Assembly (NCBI RefSeq): GCF_000718985.1
Contig: NZ_JODL01000001.1
Location: 248,001-312,000, forward strand
DNA: 64,000 nucleotides
Origin: Streptomyces megasporus
GTDB lineage: Bacteria; Actinomycetota; Actinomycetes; Streptomycetales; Streptomycetaceae
Direction of reading: 5' to 3'
Part shown: piece after piece, positions 1-8,901 of the stretch
Position numbering within the stretch: position 1 is the stretch's first letter
Layout: each line of letters begins with the position of its first letter
Notes under the pieces: model-generated
What the model saw: the letters and a program-made list of their open reading frames with translations, nothing else
Database searches by the model: none
What the model was told of the DNA's origin: nothing
Program-made: the position numbers and the translations under genes

Positions 1-2
1 CC

Positions 3-971
3 CGCCGCGGCACCTTCGGCCAGCGCCACGCCGTCCTCATCGACCAGAACACCGGCGAGGACTACACCCCGCTGCTGTACCTGTCGGAGGACCAGGCCCG
101 CTTCAACGTCTACGACTCGCTGCTGAGCGAGTACGCGGCGATGGGCTTCGAGTACGGCTACTCCCTGGCCCGTCCCGAGGCGCTGGTGATGTGGGAGGCG
201 CAGTTCGGCGACTTCGCCAACGGCGCCCAGACGGTGGTCGACGAGTTCATCTCCTCGGCCGAGCAGAAGTGGGGCCAGACCTCCGGCGTCACGCTGCTGC
301 TGCCGCACGGCTACGAGGGCCAGGGACCGGACCACTCCTCGGGCCGGATCGAGCGCTTCCTCCAACTGTGCGCGCAGAACAGCATGACGGTCGCGATGCC
401 GACCCTGCCGTCGAACTACTTCCACCTGCTGCGCTGGCAGGTCCACAACCCGCACCACAAGCCGCTGATCGTCTTCACCCCGAAGTCGATGCTCCGGCTC
501 AAGGCGGCGACCTCCAAGGCGTCGGAGTTCACCTCCGGCGGCTTCCGGCCGGTCATCGGCGACTCCTCGGTCGACCCGGCGCAGGTCAACAAGGTCGTCT
601 TCTGCTCCGGCAAGATCTACTACGACCTCGACGCCGAGCGCAGGAAGCGGGGCGTGACCGACACCGCGATCATCCGGCTGGAGCGGCTCTACCCGCTGCC
701 CGGCAAGGAGATCCAGGAGGAGATGGCGCGCTACGGCAACGCCTCGAAGATCGTCTGGGCCCAGGAGGAGCCGGCGAACCAGGGTGCCTGGCCGTTCATC
801 GCGCTCAACCTGGTGGACCACCTGGACGTGTTCATCGGGGCCGGCAAGGCGCCGAGCGCGTACCGGCTGCGCCGGGTCTCGCGCCCGTCGTCCTCCTCCC
901 CGGCGGTCGGTTCGGCCAAGCGTCACCAGGCCGAGCAGCAGCAGCTCATCAACGAGGTCTTCGACCTCTGA
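3..971 (+). CDS. kgd: Multifunctional 2-oxoglutarate dehydrogenase/decarboxylase, C-terminal part (5' truncated by window edge)
   Basis: The first 322 codons visible are the end of an E1-type 2-oxoglutarate dehydrogenase (actinobacterial KGD/OdhA/SucA), the thiamine-diphosphate enzyme that feeds succinyl-CoA into the TCA cycle. The conserved transketolase-like block is intact (NTGEDYTPLLYLSEDQ at the start, then GFEYGYSLARPEALVMWEAQ, LLPHGYEGQGPDHSSGRIER and MPTLPSNYFHLLR), followed by the C-terminal domain ending in NEVFDL. The frame is open from base 3, so the true start lies upstream of the window. A later in-frame ATG at 141 is inside the conserved block and is not the start. The gene converges on the conflict-type operon and is separated from it by a strong hairpin. 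Identification by family resemblance is firm; the N-terminal E2-like part cannot be judged here. Confidence 0.96.
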   Translation, partial: RRGTFGQRHAVLIDQNTGEDYTPLLYLSEDQARFNVYDSLLSEYAAMGFEYGYSLARPEALVMWEAQFGDFANGAQTVVDEFISSAEQKWGQTSGVTLLLPHGYEGQGPDHSSGRIERFLQLCAQNSMTVAMPTLPSNYFHLLRWQVHNPHHKPLIVFTPKSMLRLKAATSKASEFTSGGFRPVIGDSSVDPAQVNKVVFCSGKIYYDLDAERRKRGVTDTAIIRLERLYPLPGKEIQEEMARYGNASKIVWAQEEPANQGAWPFIALNLVDHLDVFIGAGKAPSAYRLRRVSRPSSSSPAVGSAKRHQAEQQQLINEVFDL

Positions 972-1043
972 GGGGCCGACCCCTGAGGGGCCGATGAGAA
1001 CCTCTCGGCCGGTCGGACCGGTTGACGGTCCGTCGGACAGAAG

Positions 1044-1084
1044 CGGCGGGGCCCACCGTACGGTGCGTACGGTGGGCCCCGCCG
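1044..1084. terminator. Bidirectional intrinsic-type terminator hairpin between kgd and the conflict operon
   Basis: Inverted repeat with 17-18 bp perfect arms (1044-1061 and 1067-1084) and a 5-nt loop, placed between two converging genes. There is no clear U tract, as is common in high-GC actinobacteria. Confidence 0.8.
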
Positions 1085-1100
1085 TCTGCGTCCTTCCCCC

Positions 1101-4100
1101 TCAGCCCAGGTAGGGCTCGTGGTCCCAGTACGGCCGCGCCCGCCGGCGGGCGGAGAGGGTGTGGGGGTGCTGCGCGCCCAGGGTGCGGGTCAGCCGCTGG
1201 AGGGCGTCCTCCTCCAGCTTGCCCGCCTCCTCGCTCTCCCGCAGGGAGCGCAGGTCCCAGGCGAGCGCGACCATGCAGGAGAGGGTGAGGGGATGGTCCT
1301 CGCCCAGCACCCGGTGGGCGCGGCGCAGGGTGTCCCGGCCGAGCTCCGCGGCCTCCTCCAGCCGGCCGATGAAGCTCCGGCCGGCGGTGGTGTTCAGCGC
1401 GCACCCCAGGGTGGCCGGGTGGTCGTCGCCGAGCAGGGTGCGCATCCCGATCAGCGCCTGCTCGAACATGTTGAGCGCCCCGGCCCGGTCGCCCTCGGCC
1501 TGCATCACCAGACCGACGTTGGACTGCATCGCGGTGGGGACCGGGTGGGCCTGGCCGACCAGCGCGCGGTAGCCGTCCTCGGCCTCGGCGATCAGATCGC
1601 GGGCCTGGTAGACGTCCCCGTACTCGCGGAGGTGGTTGCCGTAGTCGGTGATCAGGGCGAGCGTGTGGTGGTGGCCCCGGCCGGAGACCCTCTCGCGCTG
1701 CTCCAGCAGTTCGGCCAGCTCCGCTCCCAGGTCCGGGTGGCCGCCGCCCGCCCGGCGCCGGCACATCAGGAGGCTGTGCCGGGCGGACAAGGTCTGCGGA
1801 TGCTGCTCGCCCAGGACCTGGACGTGCAGCCGCACTCCGCGCTCCTGCCGTGCCAGCGCCTCCTGGTACCGGCCCATCAGCCGCAGGTCGCGGACGCAGG
1901 CGTTGCCCGAGTTGAGCGTGGCGGGGTGCCGGGCCCGCAGCACGGCCTCGCGCTTGCCGAGGGTGTCCTGGTCCATCTCGTACGCCTCGCGGTAACGGCC
2001 CATCAGCCGCAGCGAGACTCCCAGGTTGTGTTGGGCGTTGAGCGTGACCCACTCCTCGGGACCGAGGAGCCGGTGGGCCTTCTCGACCACTTCCTCCTGC
2101 ATGCGCAGGGACTCGGCGTACCGACCCAGGTAGCGCTGGTCGGCGGCGAGACAGCTAAAGGCCGTCACCAGCGCCAACTCGTCCGACTCCGCCGCGGCGC
2201 GCAACCGCTTCAGGCGCGTGCGGTCCAGTTCGTAGGCCTCCTGGAACCGGCCGGCGGCGCGCAGGATGTTGCCCTGTTGGGTCGTCAGGTTGAGCATCGC
2301 CTGATCGTCCGGGGCCAGCAGCGCCGTCCACCGCTCGCGGACCTGCTCGGCCAGGTCGGCGCCGACGCCGTACTCGCCGCTGGCGAAGCAGTACCGCAGG
2401 CAGTTCAGGACCAGGGTCTGGGTGCGGGGTTCCGTGTCGTCCAGCGCCCCCGACGTCTCCAGGTGGGGCATCAGCTCCGCGTAGCGGGGCCACTGCCTGC
2501 TGTCCATCGGATCGCCCGGGTCGGCCGCGGCGAGCACCCGGCGCACCACGTCCCGGTAGGTGTCGCGGTCCTCGCCGGCGGTGAGCCGGCTGACGATGTT
2601 GTGCACGACGCGGTGCATGAGCACGGATTCCTGCTGGTCCCTCGGCTCGGGGCCGGAGGAGACGGAGAGGCTGCGCGAGTCCCGTACGAGGATGGAGTAG
2701 TTGGCCAGGGAGTCCAGCGCGCGGGGCCAGTCGGGCAGGTCGGCCGCGATCCACCTGAGGTGTTCCGGCAGGTCGTTCTCGGGAAGGCCGCGGACCAGGC
2801 CGAGCGGGATCCTGCCGGGGGTGAAGGAGGTGCACAGCATCAGCAGTTCCACCGCCCGGGGTTCGGACTGGCGGAGCTTGTTGATCAGCATCGACCACGA
2901 GGTGAGCAGGGAGCGTGGATACTCCCCCGGCGCGGCCGTCTGGTCCAGGGGGCTGAGCTCGCCCGAGCGCACCCTGCGCAGGTACTCGGACACCTCCATG
3001 TGCGACTCGCCCAACCAGGCTGCGGCGTGTGCCAGTTGCAGCGGCAGGTCCTGGAACTCGGCGGCGACCTGGTCGGCCTCCTCGGCGGAGACGTGCGGCG
3101 CCCGGCGCATCAGGTAGCCGGTGGACTCGTTCCGCCGGAAGGCGGGCACCTCCACGACGTCCATGACCTCGCGCCAGCCGCGGTTGCGGGCGGTGACCAG
3201 CACGTGGCCGGAGCCTCCCTGGGGGAGCACTCGGGCGGCGTCCTCGATGTCCTCCCAGCCGTCGAAGACCAGCAGCCAGCGTCCGTGCGGCTCGCCACGG
3301 CGCAGGGCCTCGCGGACCGCCCTGATCCGTCCGCCCGGCTCCGAACCGACGTGCAGTCCGAACTCGACGGCCAGTTCGCCGAACCGGTCGCGCTGGGTGC
3401 CGCGCTGGTCGGAGTTGACCCACCACACCACGTCGTAGTCGGAGCTGAAGCGGTGCGCGTACTCGGCGGCGAGCTGCGTCTTGCCGATGCCGGACATGCC
3501 GACGAGCGCGCAGGCGGCCGTCCCCCGCGCCGAGTCCATCAGCCGCTGCTGGAGTTCGTTGAGGAGATCGTCGCGCCCGGTGAACCGCCTGTTCCGGCGG
3601 GGCACCTCGCCCCAGATGGCGGGCGGGTCGTTGGGGTATCGGGAGCCGGTGCCGACCGCCGCCGGCCAGGGGGTGGCGGGGGTGAGGGAGAGCCGGGCCA
3701 GCAGCCTGCGCTCGGCCTCGTCCTCGCCGACGTCCCACAGGTCGACCGGTTCCAGCACGGCGGTCGCGGGGAGCAGGGGGCGGCTGGTCAGGTTGACGGC
3801 GGCGAAGCGTTCGGCGTTGTCGGCGACGAAGCCGCGCAGCACCTCGTTCCACTCCCCTTCGGGGCGGGGACCGAGCTGGAAGAACCAGTCGCCGAGCACC
3901 AGGAGCACCCGTCCGCTGGCGAGCAGCAGGTCGCCCAGCGCGTGCTCCAGTCGCTGCTCGCGGGGAGGGTCCCAGCGGTGGAGGGTGACGCGGTGGCCGT
4001 GGGCCTCCAGCCGGTGGGCGATCCAGGTGGCCCACGATCGGTGGTGGCCGGGGAAGGCCACCAGGATGTGCTGTGCTCCCCGCTCCGGTGCACCGCTCTC

Positions 4101-4124
4101 GGCGGGGTGCCGCTGAGCGCCCAT
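1101..4124 (-). CDS. fxsT: TIR-like / NB-ARC ATPase / tetratricopeptide repeat protein, FxSxx-system type
   Basis: A 1007-residue STAND-type protein. Residues about 19-150 form a TIR-like domain (HILVAFPGHHRSWATWIAHRL, then LLVLGDW). An NB-ARC NTPase follows: RFTGRDDLL near 180, P-loop GMSGIGKT at 209-216, and an LLVFDGWED Walker B-like strand. From about 600 to the end are TPR units with the bacterial signature A..LG..HP.TL. The architecture matches the family named FxSxx-COOH system tetratricopeptide repeat protein. Such proteins usually sense a ligand through the repeats and switch through the NTPase. The ATG at 4124 has a GAGGGAG ribosome site; longer in-frame extensions upstream lack one. 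It is the last gene of a seven-gene minus-strand run, 76 nt after the HExxH gene. Inference: sensor/effector of the locus. Whether the TIR-like domain has NADase activity cannot be told from sequence. Confidence 0.85.
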   Translation of the reverse strand: MGAQRHPAESGAPERGAQHILVAFPGHHRSWATWIAHRLEAHGHRVTLHRWDPPREQRLEHALGDLLLASGRVLLVLGDWFFQLGPRPEGEWNEVLRGFVADNAERFAAVNLTSRPLLPATAVLEPVDLWDVGEDEAERRLLARLSLTPATPWPAAVGTGSRYPNDPPAIWGEVPRRNRRFTGRDDLLNELQQRLMDSARGTAACALVGMSGIGKTQLAAEYAHRFSSDYDVVWWVNSDQRGTQRDRFGELAVEFGLHVGSEPGGRIRAVREALRRGEPHGRWLLVFDGWEDIEDAARVLPQGGSGHVLVTARNRGWREVMDVVEVPAFRRNESTGYLMRRAPHVSAEEADQVAAEFQDLPLQLAHAAAWLGESHMEVSEYLRRVRSGELSPLDQTAAPGEYPRSLLTSWSMLINKLRQSEPRAVELLMLCTSFTPGRIPLGLVRGLPENDLPEHLRWIAADLPDWPRALDSLANYSILVRDSRSLSVSSGPEPRDQQESVLMHRVVHNIVSRLTAGEDRDTYRDVVRRVLAAADPGDPMDSRQWPRYAELMPHLETSGALDDTEPRTQTLVLNCLRYCFASGEYGVGADLAEQVRERWTALLAPDDQAMLNLTTQQGNILRAAGRFQEAYELDRTRLKRLRAAAESDELALVTAFSCLAADQRYLGRYAESLRMQEEVVEKAHRLLGPEEWVTLNAQHNLGVSLRLMGRYREAYEMDQDTLGKREAVLRARHPATLNSGNACVRDLRLMGRYQEALARQERGVRLHVQVLGEQHPQTLSARHSLLMCRRRAGGGHPDLGAELAELLEQRERVSGRGHHHTLALITDYGNHLREYGDVYQARDLIAEAEDGYRALVGQAHPVPTAMQSNVGLVMQAEGDRAGALNMFEQALIGMRTLLGDDHPATLGCALNTTAGRSFIGRLEEAAELGRDTLRRAHRVLGEDHPLTLSCMVALAWDLRSLRESEEAGKLEEDALQRLTRTLGAQHPHTLSARRRARPYWDHEPYLG

Positions 4125-4200
4125 GCGCGCGTCTCCCTCGTTGCCGGCCCGCGTCGCCTCTTGACCACGCGGAAGAATGTTACCGAACGTAATGGAAAGG

Positions 4201-5478
4201 TCACAGGGGAACGGGCCGGGACGGCGCGGCACCGTGCCGCCCCAACTCCGCGTGGTGTCGCTCCAGTCCCGCCGCGAACTCCCTTCCCGCGGGCGTGAGT
4301 CGGTCCGATTCCCGCAGGATCGGCAGTGCCTCGGCGACCTGTGCCCGGTAGTCCTCGCCGCGGACGCGGGCCGCCTTCCGGGCGGTGGGCGTGGCACCGG
4401 GACGCTCGGCGAGCCGGTGCCACAGATCGGCGAGCGCGAGGTGTGCGAACGCGCCCTGGAGCACGCCTCCCAGCGGGCGGGGATCGCGACGCCAGGGCAC
4501 CCGGTGAACGGCGCCGCCGCCGGACCGGTGGAGCGCGACCGCCTCGCCGAGCACCGCGAGCTTGCTGTGCTGGAGTTCGTGGACCAGCACCTCCGCCATC
4601 CGCGACGCGGTCTCCGGGAGGAAGGTGAACACCGCCCAGGGCGCCGCCCGCAGCGTGGCGCTCGACGCCTCCCCCGCCGCCGGGGGCAGCGGAACCAGCG
4701 AACGGACCTGCGCGGCGACCTCGGCCGCGCGCGGGGGGTCGGCCGAGGTCAGCAGTGTCAGCGCGGCCCGCCAGCGCGCCGGCCACGGCCGCGGGGCGCG
4801 CGGCCCCCACGGGTGCGGGCGCGGCGCCGGCAGGCCGACGGCCGCCGCCGTGGCCCGGTCCAGGCAGGCGTCCTCCAGCCGGGCGCCGCCGCCCGGCAGG
4901 GCCCACGGCTCCCACCAGCCCGCCGGAGCCGTCCCGGTGCGTGAGCGGGGCCACACCGTGACGGTGCGCCGGCCCTCGGGGGTCAGTCGGAGGCTGTGCG
5001 GTCCGGCGACCAGCCGCACCCGCGGCGTGCCCGCGCGGTACGCGCCGACGCCGGGGAGCGCCAGCAGGCCGTCCCGGGTGCGCACGGTGGTCCGGAACCC
5101 GATCCGCGCGTGGAGGGCGGCGGCGACCGCGACCGCGCCGAGGTGCGCCGCCAACTCGTCGGGGCCCGTGTGGGCGGGGGCGTTGAGCGCCGCCACGAGG
5201 TGGACGCCGACGAAGGGGTGGCCCAGGGCCGTCCGCACGGCCGAGGGGTGGTGGCGGTCGGCCTGTTCGAGCAGCCGCCGGTGCCCGGCGACGGCCTCCT
5301 TCTCGTCGGGCCGCGTGTCGGCGTGGGAGAGCCGGTCCAGCAGGGCTCTGAGCAGGACCAGGCGGCGGCTGTGGAGGACGGCCCGCAGCAGCGCGCCGTC
5401 CTCGGCCACCGGGCGGGTGCGGGCCACGCGGGCCACCGTCACCGAGGGCACCACGAACGCGGTCGGCACGGCTCCCAC
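4201..5478 (-). CDS. HExxH-motif protein, aKG-HExxH-type peptide beta-hydroxylase family
   Basis: A 425-residue protein with HELQH at 300-304, preceded by FTFLPETASRMAEVLV, the hallmark of the HEXXH-motif family found beside or fused to FxsB radical SAM enzymes. Members of this family have been described as alpha-ketoglutarate-dependent peptide beta-hydroxylases acting on RiPP precursors. The N-terminal 200 residues are rich in Ala, Leu and Arg and are not recognised. The GTG at 5478 is chosen because a purine-rich GGGGAGGGGACAG stretch lies just upstream; the in-frame ATG at 5532 has no such site. It follows the precursor-like gene by 99 nt and precedes the TIR/NB-ARC/TPR gene. Inference: it modifies the adjacent peptide. 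No radical SAM partner is encoded nearby. Confidence 0.8.
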   Translation of the reverse strand: MGAVPTAFVVPSVTVARVARTRPVAEDGALLRAVLHSRRLVLLRALLDRLSHADTRPDEKEAVAGHRRLLEQADRHHPSAVRTALGHPFVGVHLVAALNAPAHTGPDELAAHLGAVAVAAALHARIGFRTTVRTRDGLLALPGVGAYRAGTPRVRLVAGPHSLRLTPEGRRTVTVWPRSRTGTAPAGWWEPWALPGGGARLEDACLDRATAAAVGLPAPRPHPWGPRAPRPWPARWRAALTLLTSADPPRAAEVAAQVRSLVPLPPAAGEASSATLRAAPWAVFTFLPETASRMAEVLVHELQHSKLAVLGEAVALHRSGGGAVHRVPWRRDPRPLGGVLQGAFAHLALADLWHRLAERPGATPTARKAARVRGEDYRAQVAEALPILRESDRLTPAGREFAAGLERHHAELGRHGAAPSRPVPL

Positions 5479-5577
5479 CTGTCCCCTCCCCCGTCTCCCC
5501 CGTCGTCCCGACGTGTGGAATGGCCGATACACACACCGTGCCGTGGCACGGTCGGGGCGGTCGGCGCGGTCGCGCCC

Positions 5578-5781
5578 CTACCCGCCCGCGGACCCGTCGT
5601 CCCTCCAGCTCTCGGTGAAGTCCGCCGGGTTGCGCAGCACGTGGTCGACCGCGTCGGTCAGGGCGGGGTCGTCCAGGATGGACAGGGTGCGCAGGTCCAC
5701 GCCGGTGAGGTCGGGCAACGGCGGTGGGCAGGAAGGCCGCCGGGCCGTCCCGGCGGACGCTGGGTCGCGCTGTCGCGGCAC
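5578..5781 (-). CDS. Small peptide resembling FxSxx-type RiPP precursors, without the FxSxx end
   Basis: A 67-residue ORF. Residues 22-50 (LPDLTGVDLRTLSILDD, then ALTDAVDHVLRN) match the conserved leader pattern of FxSxx-COOH precursors: D(L/V)TG..L..L..LDD..L..A...VL. The C terminus reads NPADFTESWRDDGSAGG, so the F-x-S-x-x-COOH signature is absent. It sits directly upstream of the HExxH peptide hydroxylase gene, which is the expected place for a substrate. The GTG at 5781 has a good GGGGAGGAG site 7-8 nt upstream. An alternative in-frame ATG at 5886 overlaps the TGA of the preceding vWA/TPR gene (ATGA), would give 102 residues, and also has an AAAGGGAA stretch. Which start is used cannot be decided. 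Coding status rests on family resemblance, ribosome site and context. Confidence 0.65.
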   Translation of the reverse strand: MPRQRDPASAGTARRPSCPPPLPDLTGVDLRTLSILDDPALTDAVDHVLRNPADFTESWRDDGSAGG

Positions 5782-5882
5782 GGTCTTCTCCTCCCCTGAC
5801 GCACCCCCGTAGGCGCCACCGTCGGAGCAGTGTTCTTTCCCGAGCGCCTTGACACGGAAACCCGTTCGATACGTGGCGCCGA

Positions 5883-8800
5883 TCATTCGGTTTCCCTTTC
5901 CGCCACCCGTGCGCGCACCTCCCGGACCTCGGCCTCGGGAGGTTCGGTGCCCTCCTCGGCCAGCCTCCGCCACTCCGCCTCGGCCGCGCGGTGGTCGGCG
6001 AGCGCGGCACGGGGACGGCCCAGCCGTTCGTAGAGGAATCCCCGTCCGCGCAGGGCACGGGCGGCCGTGGCCGAGGCGCGTGTGCCGGCCGCCTCGCGCG
6101 CCTCGCGCAGCGCGGCGTTCCAGGCGGCCTCCGCCGGCGAGGAGTCGTCCCGCGAGGCCGGTTCGGGGAAGTCCGCCCGCGCCTCGCCGAGCGCGAGCCA
6201 CGCCTCGGCCCGCCAGGCGGCCTCGGGCGCCTTCCGGGCCGCCCGCTCCAGCAGGTGGCAGCCCTCGTACAGGTCGGGCAGGAAGCGTTCGCGTCGGTAC
6301 CGCCCCACCAGGGCGCGCCCCAGGAGGAGGTGCAGCCGGCTCTGGAGGGAGGCGTCGTCGGGCGCGTTGGTGAGCGCCTCCCGCAGCAGTCCCTCGGCGC
6401 GGTCCGGCCGGCCGGCCTCGTCCAGCAGCATCCCGCCCCACTCCAGGAGCAGTTCGCAGCGCTCCGGGCTGTCGGGGTCGGCCCGGGACTCGGCCTCGGC
6501 GTAGGCGCGGTCGGCCGCCTCCCAGTCGCCGGCGTCGTGGTGGACGGCGGCCCGTGCGCGCAGGCAGCGCAGCAGCAGTGCGTCGTCGCCGTCCGCCGCC
6601 GCCTCGGCCCGGTCCAGGAGCTCCAAGAGCTCTTGGAGGTCCGGGAGACCGCCGCCTCGCTCGCCGTTCAGCCGCAGGGCGGCCACGAGATCGAGGAGGG
6701 CGGCGCAGCGGCGCCCGCCGGCGGCGCCCGCGGCGTCGAGCAGGTCGCAGGCGGCCCGCAGCTCGCGGGCGGCCTCGGCGGCCTCCCGGCTCGCACCGCC
6801 CCGCACACGGGCCAGTTCGAGCAGCACCCGGCCGAGCCGCAGCCGCCTGGTCCGTTCGATCTCCGGCGGGGGCGGACCGTCCTCCCCGGTGACGGCGCGC
6901 AGGGTCTCCTCGGCCTCCAGCAGGCGCTCCGGGTCCCGTTCCACCAGCCACAGCCCGTACTGGGCGGCGGCGCGCTCCAGCGCCGTCTCCACGCCGCTCC
7001 CGGTCAGCAGTCCGACCGCCCGGCGCAGCAGTCGGCGGTGGTGGTCGAGGTCGCGTCCGAGGTCGCCGGACTGGGCCAGGGCGCGCAGGGTCCGGCCCAG
7101 CAGCAGCCGTGCCCGCTCCCCGCCGCCGGCGTCCAGGGCCGACTCCGCCAGGGCCCGCGCCTGACGCAGGGGTTCCCGGTCGCGCTGGGACCGCCACTGG
7201 ACCAGCAGGCGCTCCGCCTCGTCCAGCAGGTCGGGGACGGGACGCACCGGCTGGTACCAGCGGACCACACGGGCCGGCACCTCGGCGAACAGTTCGTCCC
7301 CCGGCTCCGCCGCCTCCCCGGCGTCGTCTCCGAACGGTCCGTCGGGGTCGGGGACGTCGATCGGCGTCCCCTCCAGCGGGGCCCGGCCGGTGAGTCGGGC
7401 CACGGCGAGCGCGGGGAAGTTCCGCGTCCCCTGGCCGAAGCGCTGGGCGACGTACTCCGAGACGTGTTTGAGCAGCAGCACCGCCACGTCCCGGTCCAGC
7501 ATCGGCAGCAGGCGCTCCCGCACACCGGGCGCGAAGGCGTAGCGCGGGCCCGGCGACCGCTCCAGGTCGGACAGGCGTTCCAGCAGGCCGCCGAGGAGCA
7601 CCTCGGCCAGCTCCGTCGGCCCGGTGTGGGGCAGCATCGTCTCCTGCACCAGCCGGATGACCGGCAGCACCAGCGGCACCGCCGCCAGGTGCACCGCCAG
7701 TTCGAGGGCGCCGGGCGAGGCGCCGGCCCGGAAGGCGCGCAGCCTCGCCTCCGGGGTGCGCGCGCCGGGGTCGGGAGGAGACACGGGCCGGGCCGGGTGG
7801 TGGGGCAGCACCCAGGCCGCCGCGCCGCGCACCGTGTGCGGGCCGCCTGCGCCGAGCAGCCGCGCCCAACTGCCCAGCGCCTGCGGGGTCGGCGGCAGGA
7901 CGGGGACGGAACGCGCGCCCGGCGGGGGAACGGGCCCGTATCCGTCGGGCACGAACCCGAGGGACACCCCGCCGGCGCCGCCGGTCTCACGGACCAGCGC
8001 CCCGGGTTCGGCGGGCAGCGCGGTGTGCCGCCACAGCCTCGGCGGCAGCGGCTGGACGACGGCCAGCGGCGCCCCCGCCGACCAGCGGTGCAGCAGCCGC
8101 TGGGCGCCGCCGGACTGCCACAGCGGGCCGACGCAGTCGCTGACGACCAGGGTCAGCCGGCGGCCGGTGGTGTCGCGGTACCGGTCGGCGGCGCGCGGCC
8201 GGGCGTGCGCCGGATCCGGCCCGGTGCCGATGAGGGGGGTGCCGTCCCGCGCCGGGTGCAGGTAGTGCACCCGGACGTCGCGGAACACCCCGAGTTGCTC
8301 GCAGGCCTGCCGCAGCCGGTCGAGGGTGGACTGCCAGACCGAGGTGGTCGGCGTGGCGTCCATCAACAGCCGGATCTCGCGCTCCTGCCGCGCGGCGGGG
8401 CGGAAGACGGGCCGCACCACGCCCTCGCGCGCGACGCGTTCGGCGGTGGCCTCCTCGTCCAGCGTCCTCCCGGGCGGGTGGGGCGGCGGTGGGCGGTAGC
8501 CGTGCAGCGGGCGCAGGGCGCGCTGGAGCGCCGGCACTCCGGACGCCGCCTTGGCCGAGGGGGCGCGCACGGGGAAGGCATGGGCGTGGCCGGTGCCGTG
8601 CCGGGCCGGGGCGTACAGCGAGACGGCGCCGGTCCGCTCCGCGGTGTCGGGGGACGTCCCCCCTCCGGTGCCGGAGGGGAGGTGGGGCGCGGGGTCCCCG
8701 GTGGGCGGTGCCGGGGCGGTCGGTGGGTCCGCCGCGGGGTCCGGGTCCCGCGGCGGCTCTCCGGTGCCGTCCGTGGCGGGGACGAGCCGGAGGGCCAACC

Positions 8801-8894
8801 ACACGGCCTCGGCGATCTCCTCCGCCGTCGGATCCATCCCGACGCCGCGCAGCCGCGCGACGAGTTCCGCCAGCCGCCGGTCGGGGGTCGTCAT
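5883..8894 (-). CDS. vWA-like domain protein with C-terminal TPR array (SAV_2336 N-terminal-related)
   Basis: A 1003-residue protein. The first 45 residues form a short helical region, followed by a Pro/Gly/Thr-rich linker to about 110. A Rossmann-like block near 175-300 looks like a degenerate vWA domain: strand ending in D179 followed by ATPTTS, and a second strand LTLVVSD with D253. The central part (about 380-560) resembles the region conserved in proteins named SAV_2336 N-terminal domain-related. From about 570 to 1003 there are many TPR-like helical pairs. Start at the ATG at 8894, only 7 nt after the MoxR stop, so the two are probably translationally coupled. In vWA-MoxR-VMAP systems the vWA protein is thought to work with the MoxR ATPase on a client; that role here is inference. 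Confidence 0.8.
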   Translation of the reverse strand: MTTPDRRLAELVARLRGVGMDPTAEEIAEAVWLALRLVPATDGTGEPPRDPDPAADPPTAPAPPTGDPAPHLPSGTGGGTSPDTAERTGAVSLYAPARHGTGHAHAFPVRAPSAKAASGVPALQRALRPLHGYRPPPPHPPGRTLDEEATAERVAREGVVRPVFRPAARQEREIRLLMDATPTTSVWQSTLDRLRQACEQLGVFRDVRVHYLHPARDGTPLIGTGPDPAHARPRAADRYRDTTGRRLTLVVSDCVGPLWQSGGAQRLLHRWSAGAPLAVVQPLPPRLWRHTALPAEPGALVRETGGAGGVSLGFVPDGYGPVPPPGARSVPVLPPTPQALGSWARLLGAGGPHTVRGAAAWVLPHHPARPVSPPDPGARTPEARLRAFRAGASPGALELAVHLAAVPLVLPVIRLVQETMLPHTGPTELAEVLLGGLLERLSDLERSPGPRYAFAPGVRERLLPMLDRDVAVLLLKHVSEYVAQRFGQGTRNFPALAVARLTGRAPLEGTPIDVPDPDGPFGDDAGEAAEPGDELFAEVPARVVRWYQPVRPVPDLLDEAERLLVQWRSQRDREPLRQARALAESALDAGGGERARLLLGRTLRALAQSGDLGRDLDHHRRLLRRAVGLLTGSGVETALERAAAQYGLWLVERDPERLLEAEETLRAVTGEDGPPPPEIERTRRLRLGRVLLELARVRGGASREAAEAARELRAACDLLDAAGAAGGRRCAALLDLVAALRLNGERGGGLPDLQELLELLDRAEAAADGDDALLLRCLRARAAVHHDAGDWEAADRAYAEAESRADPDSPERCELLLEWGGMLLDEAGRPDRAEGLLREALTNAPDDASLQSRLHLLLGRALVGRYRRERFLPDLYEGCHLLERAARKAPEAAWRAEAWLALGEARADFPEPASRDDSSPAEAAWNAALREAREAAGTRASATAARALRGRGFLYERLGRPRAALADHRAAEAEWRRLAEEGTEPPEAEVREVRARVAERETE

Positions 8895-8901
8895 CGGCCC
8901 A

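Noticed and set aside
1119..4298. A 1059-codon open frame on the plus strand over the TIR/NB-ARC/TPR gene
   Set aside because: Shadow of the high-GC minus-strand gene: no conserved domain, no ribosome site, amino-acid use skewed to G, A, R and Q, while the minus frame has clear NB-ARC and TPR motifs.
5578..5781. Calling the small peptide a true FxSxx-COOH precursor
   Set aside because: The defining C-terminal F-x-S-x-x is absent and no radical SAM enzyme is nearby, so only resemblance is claimed.
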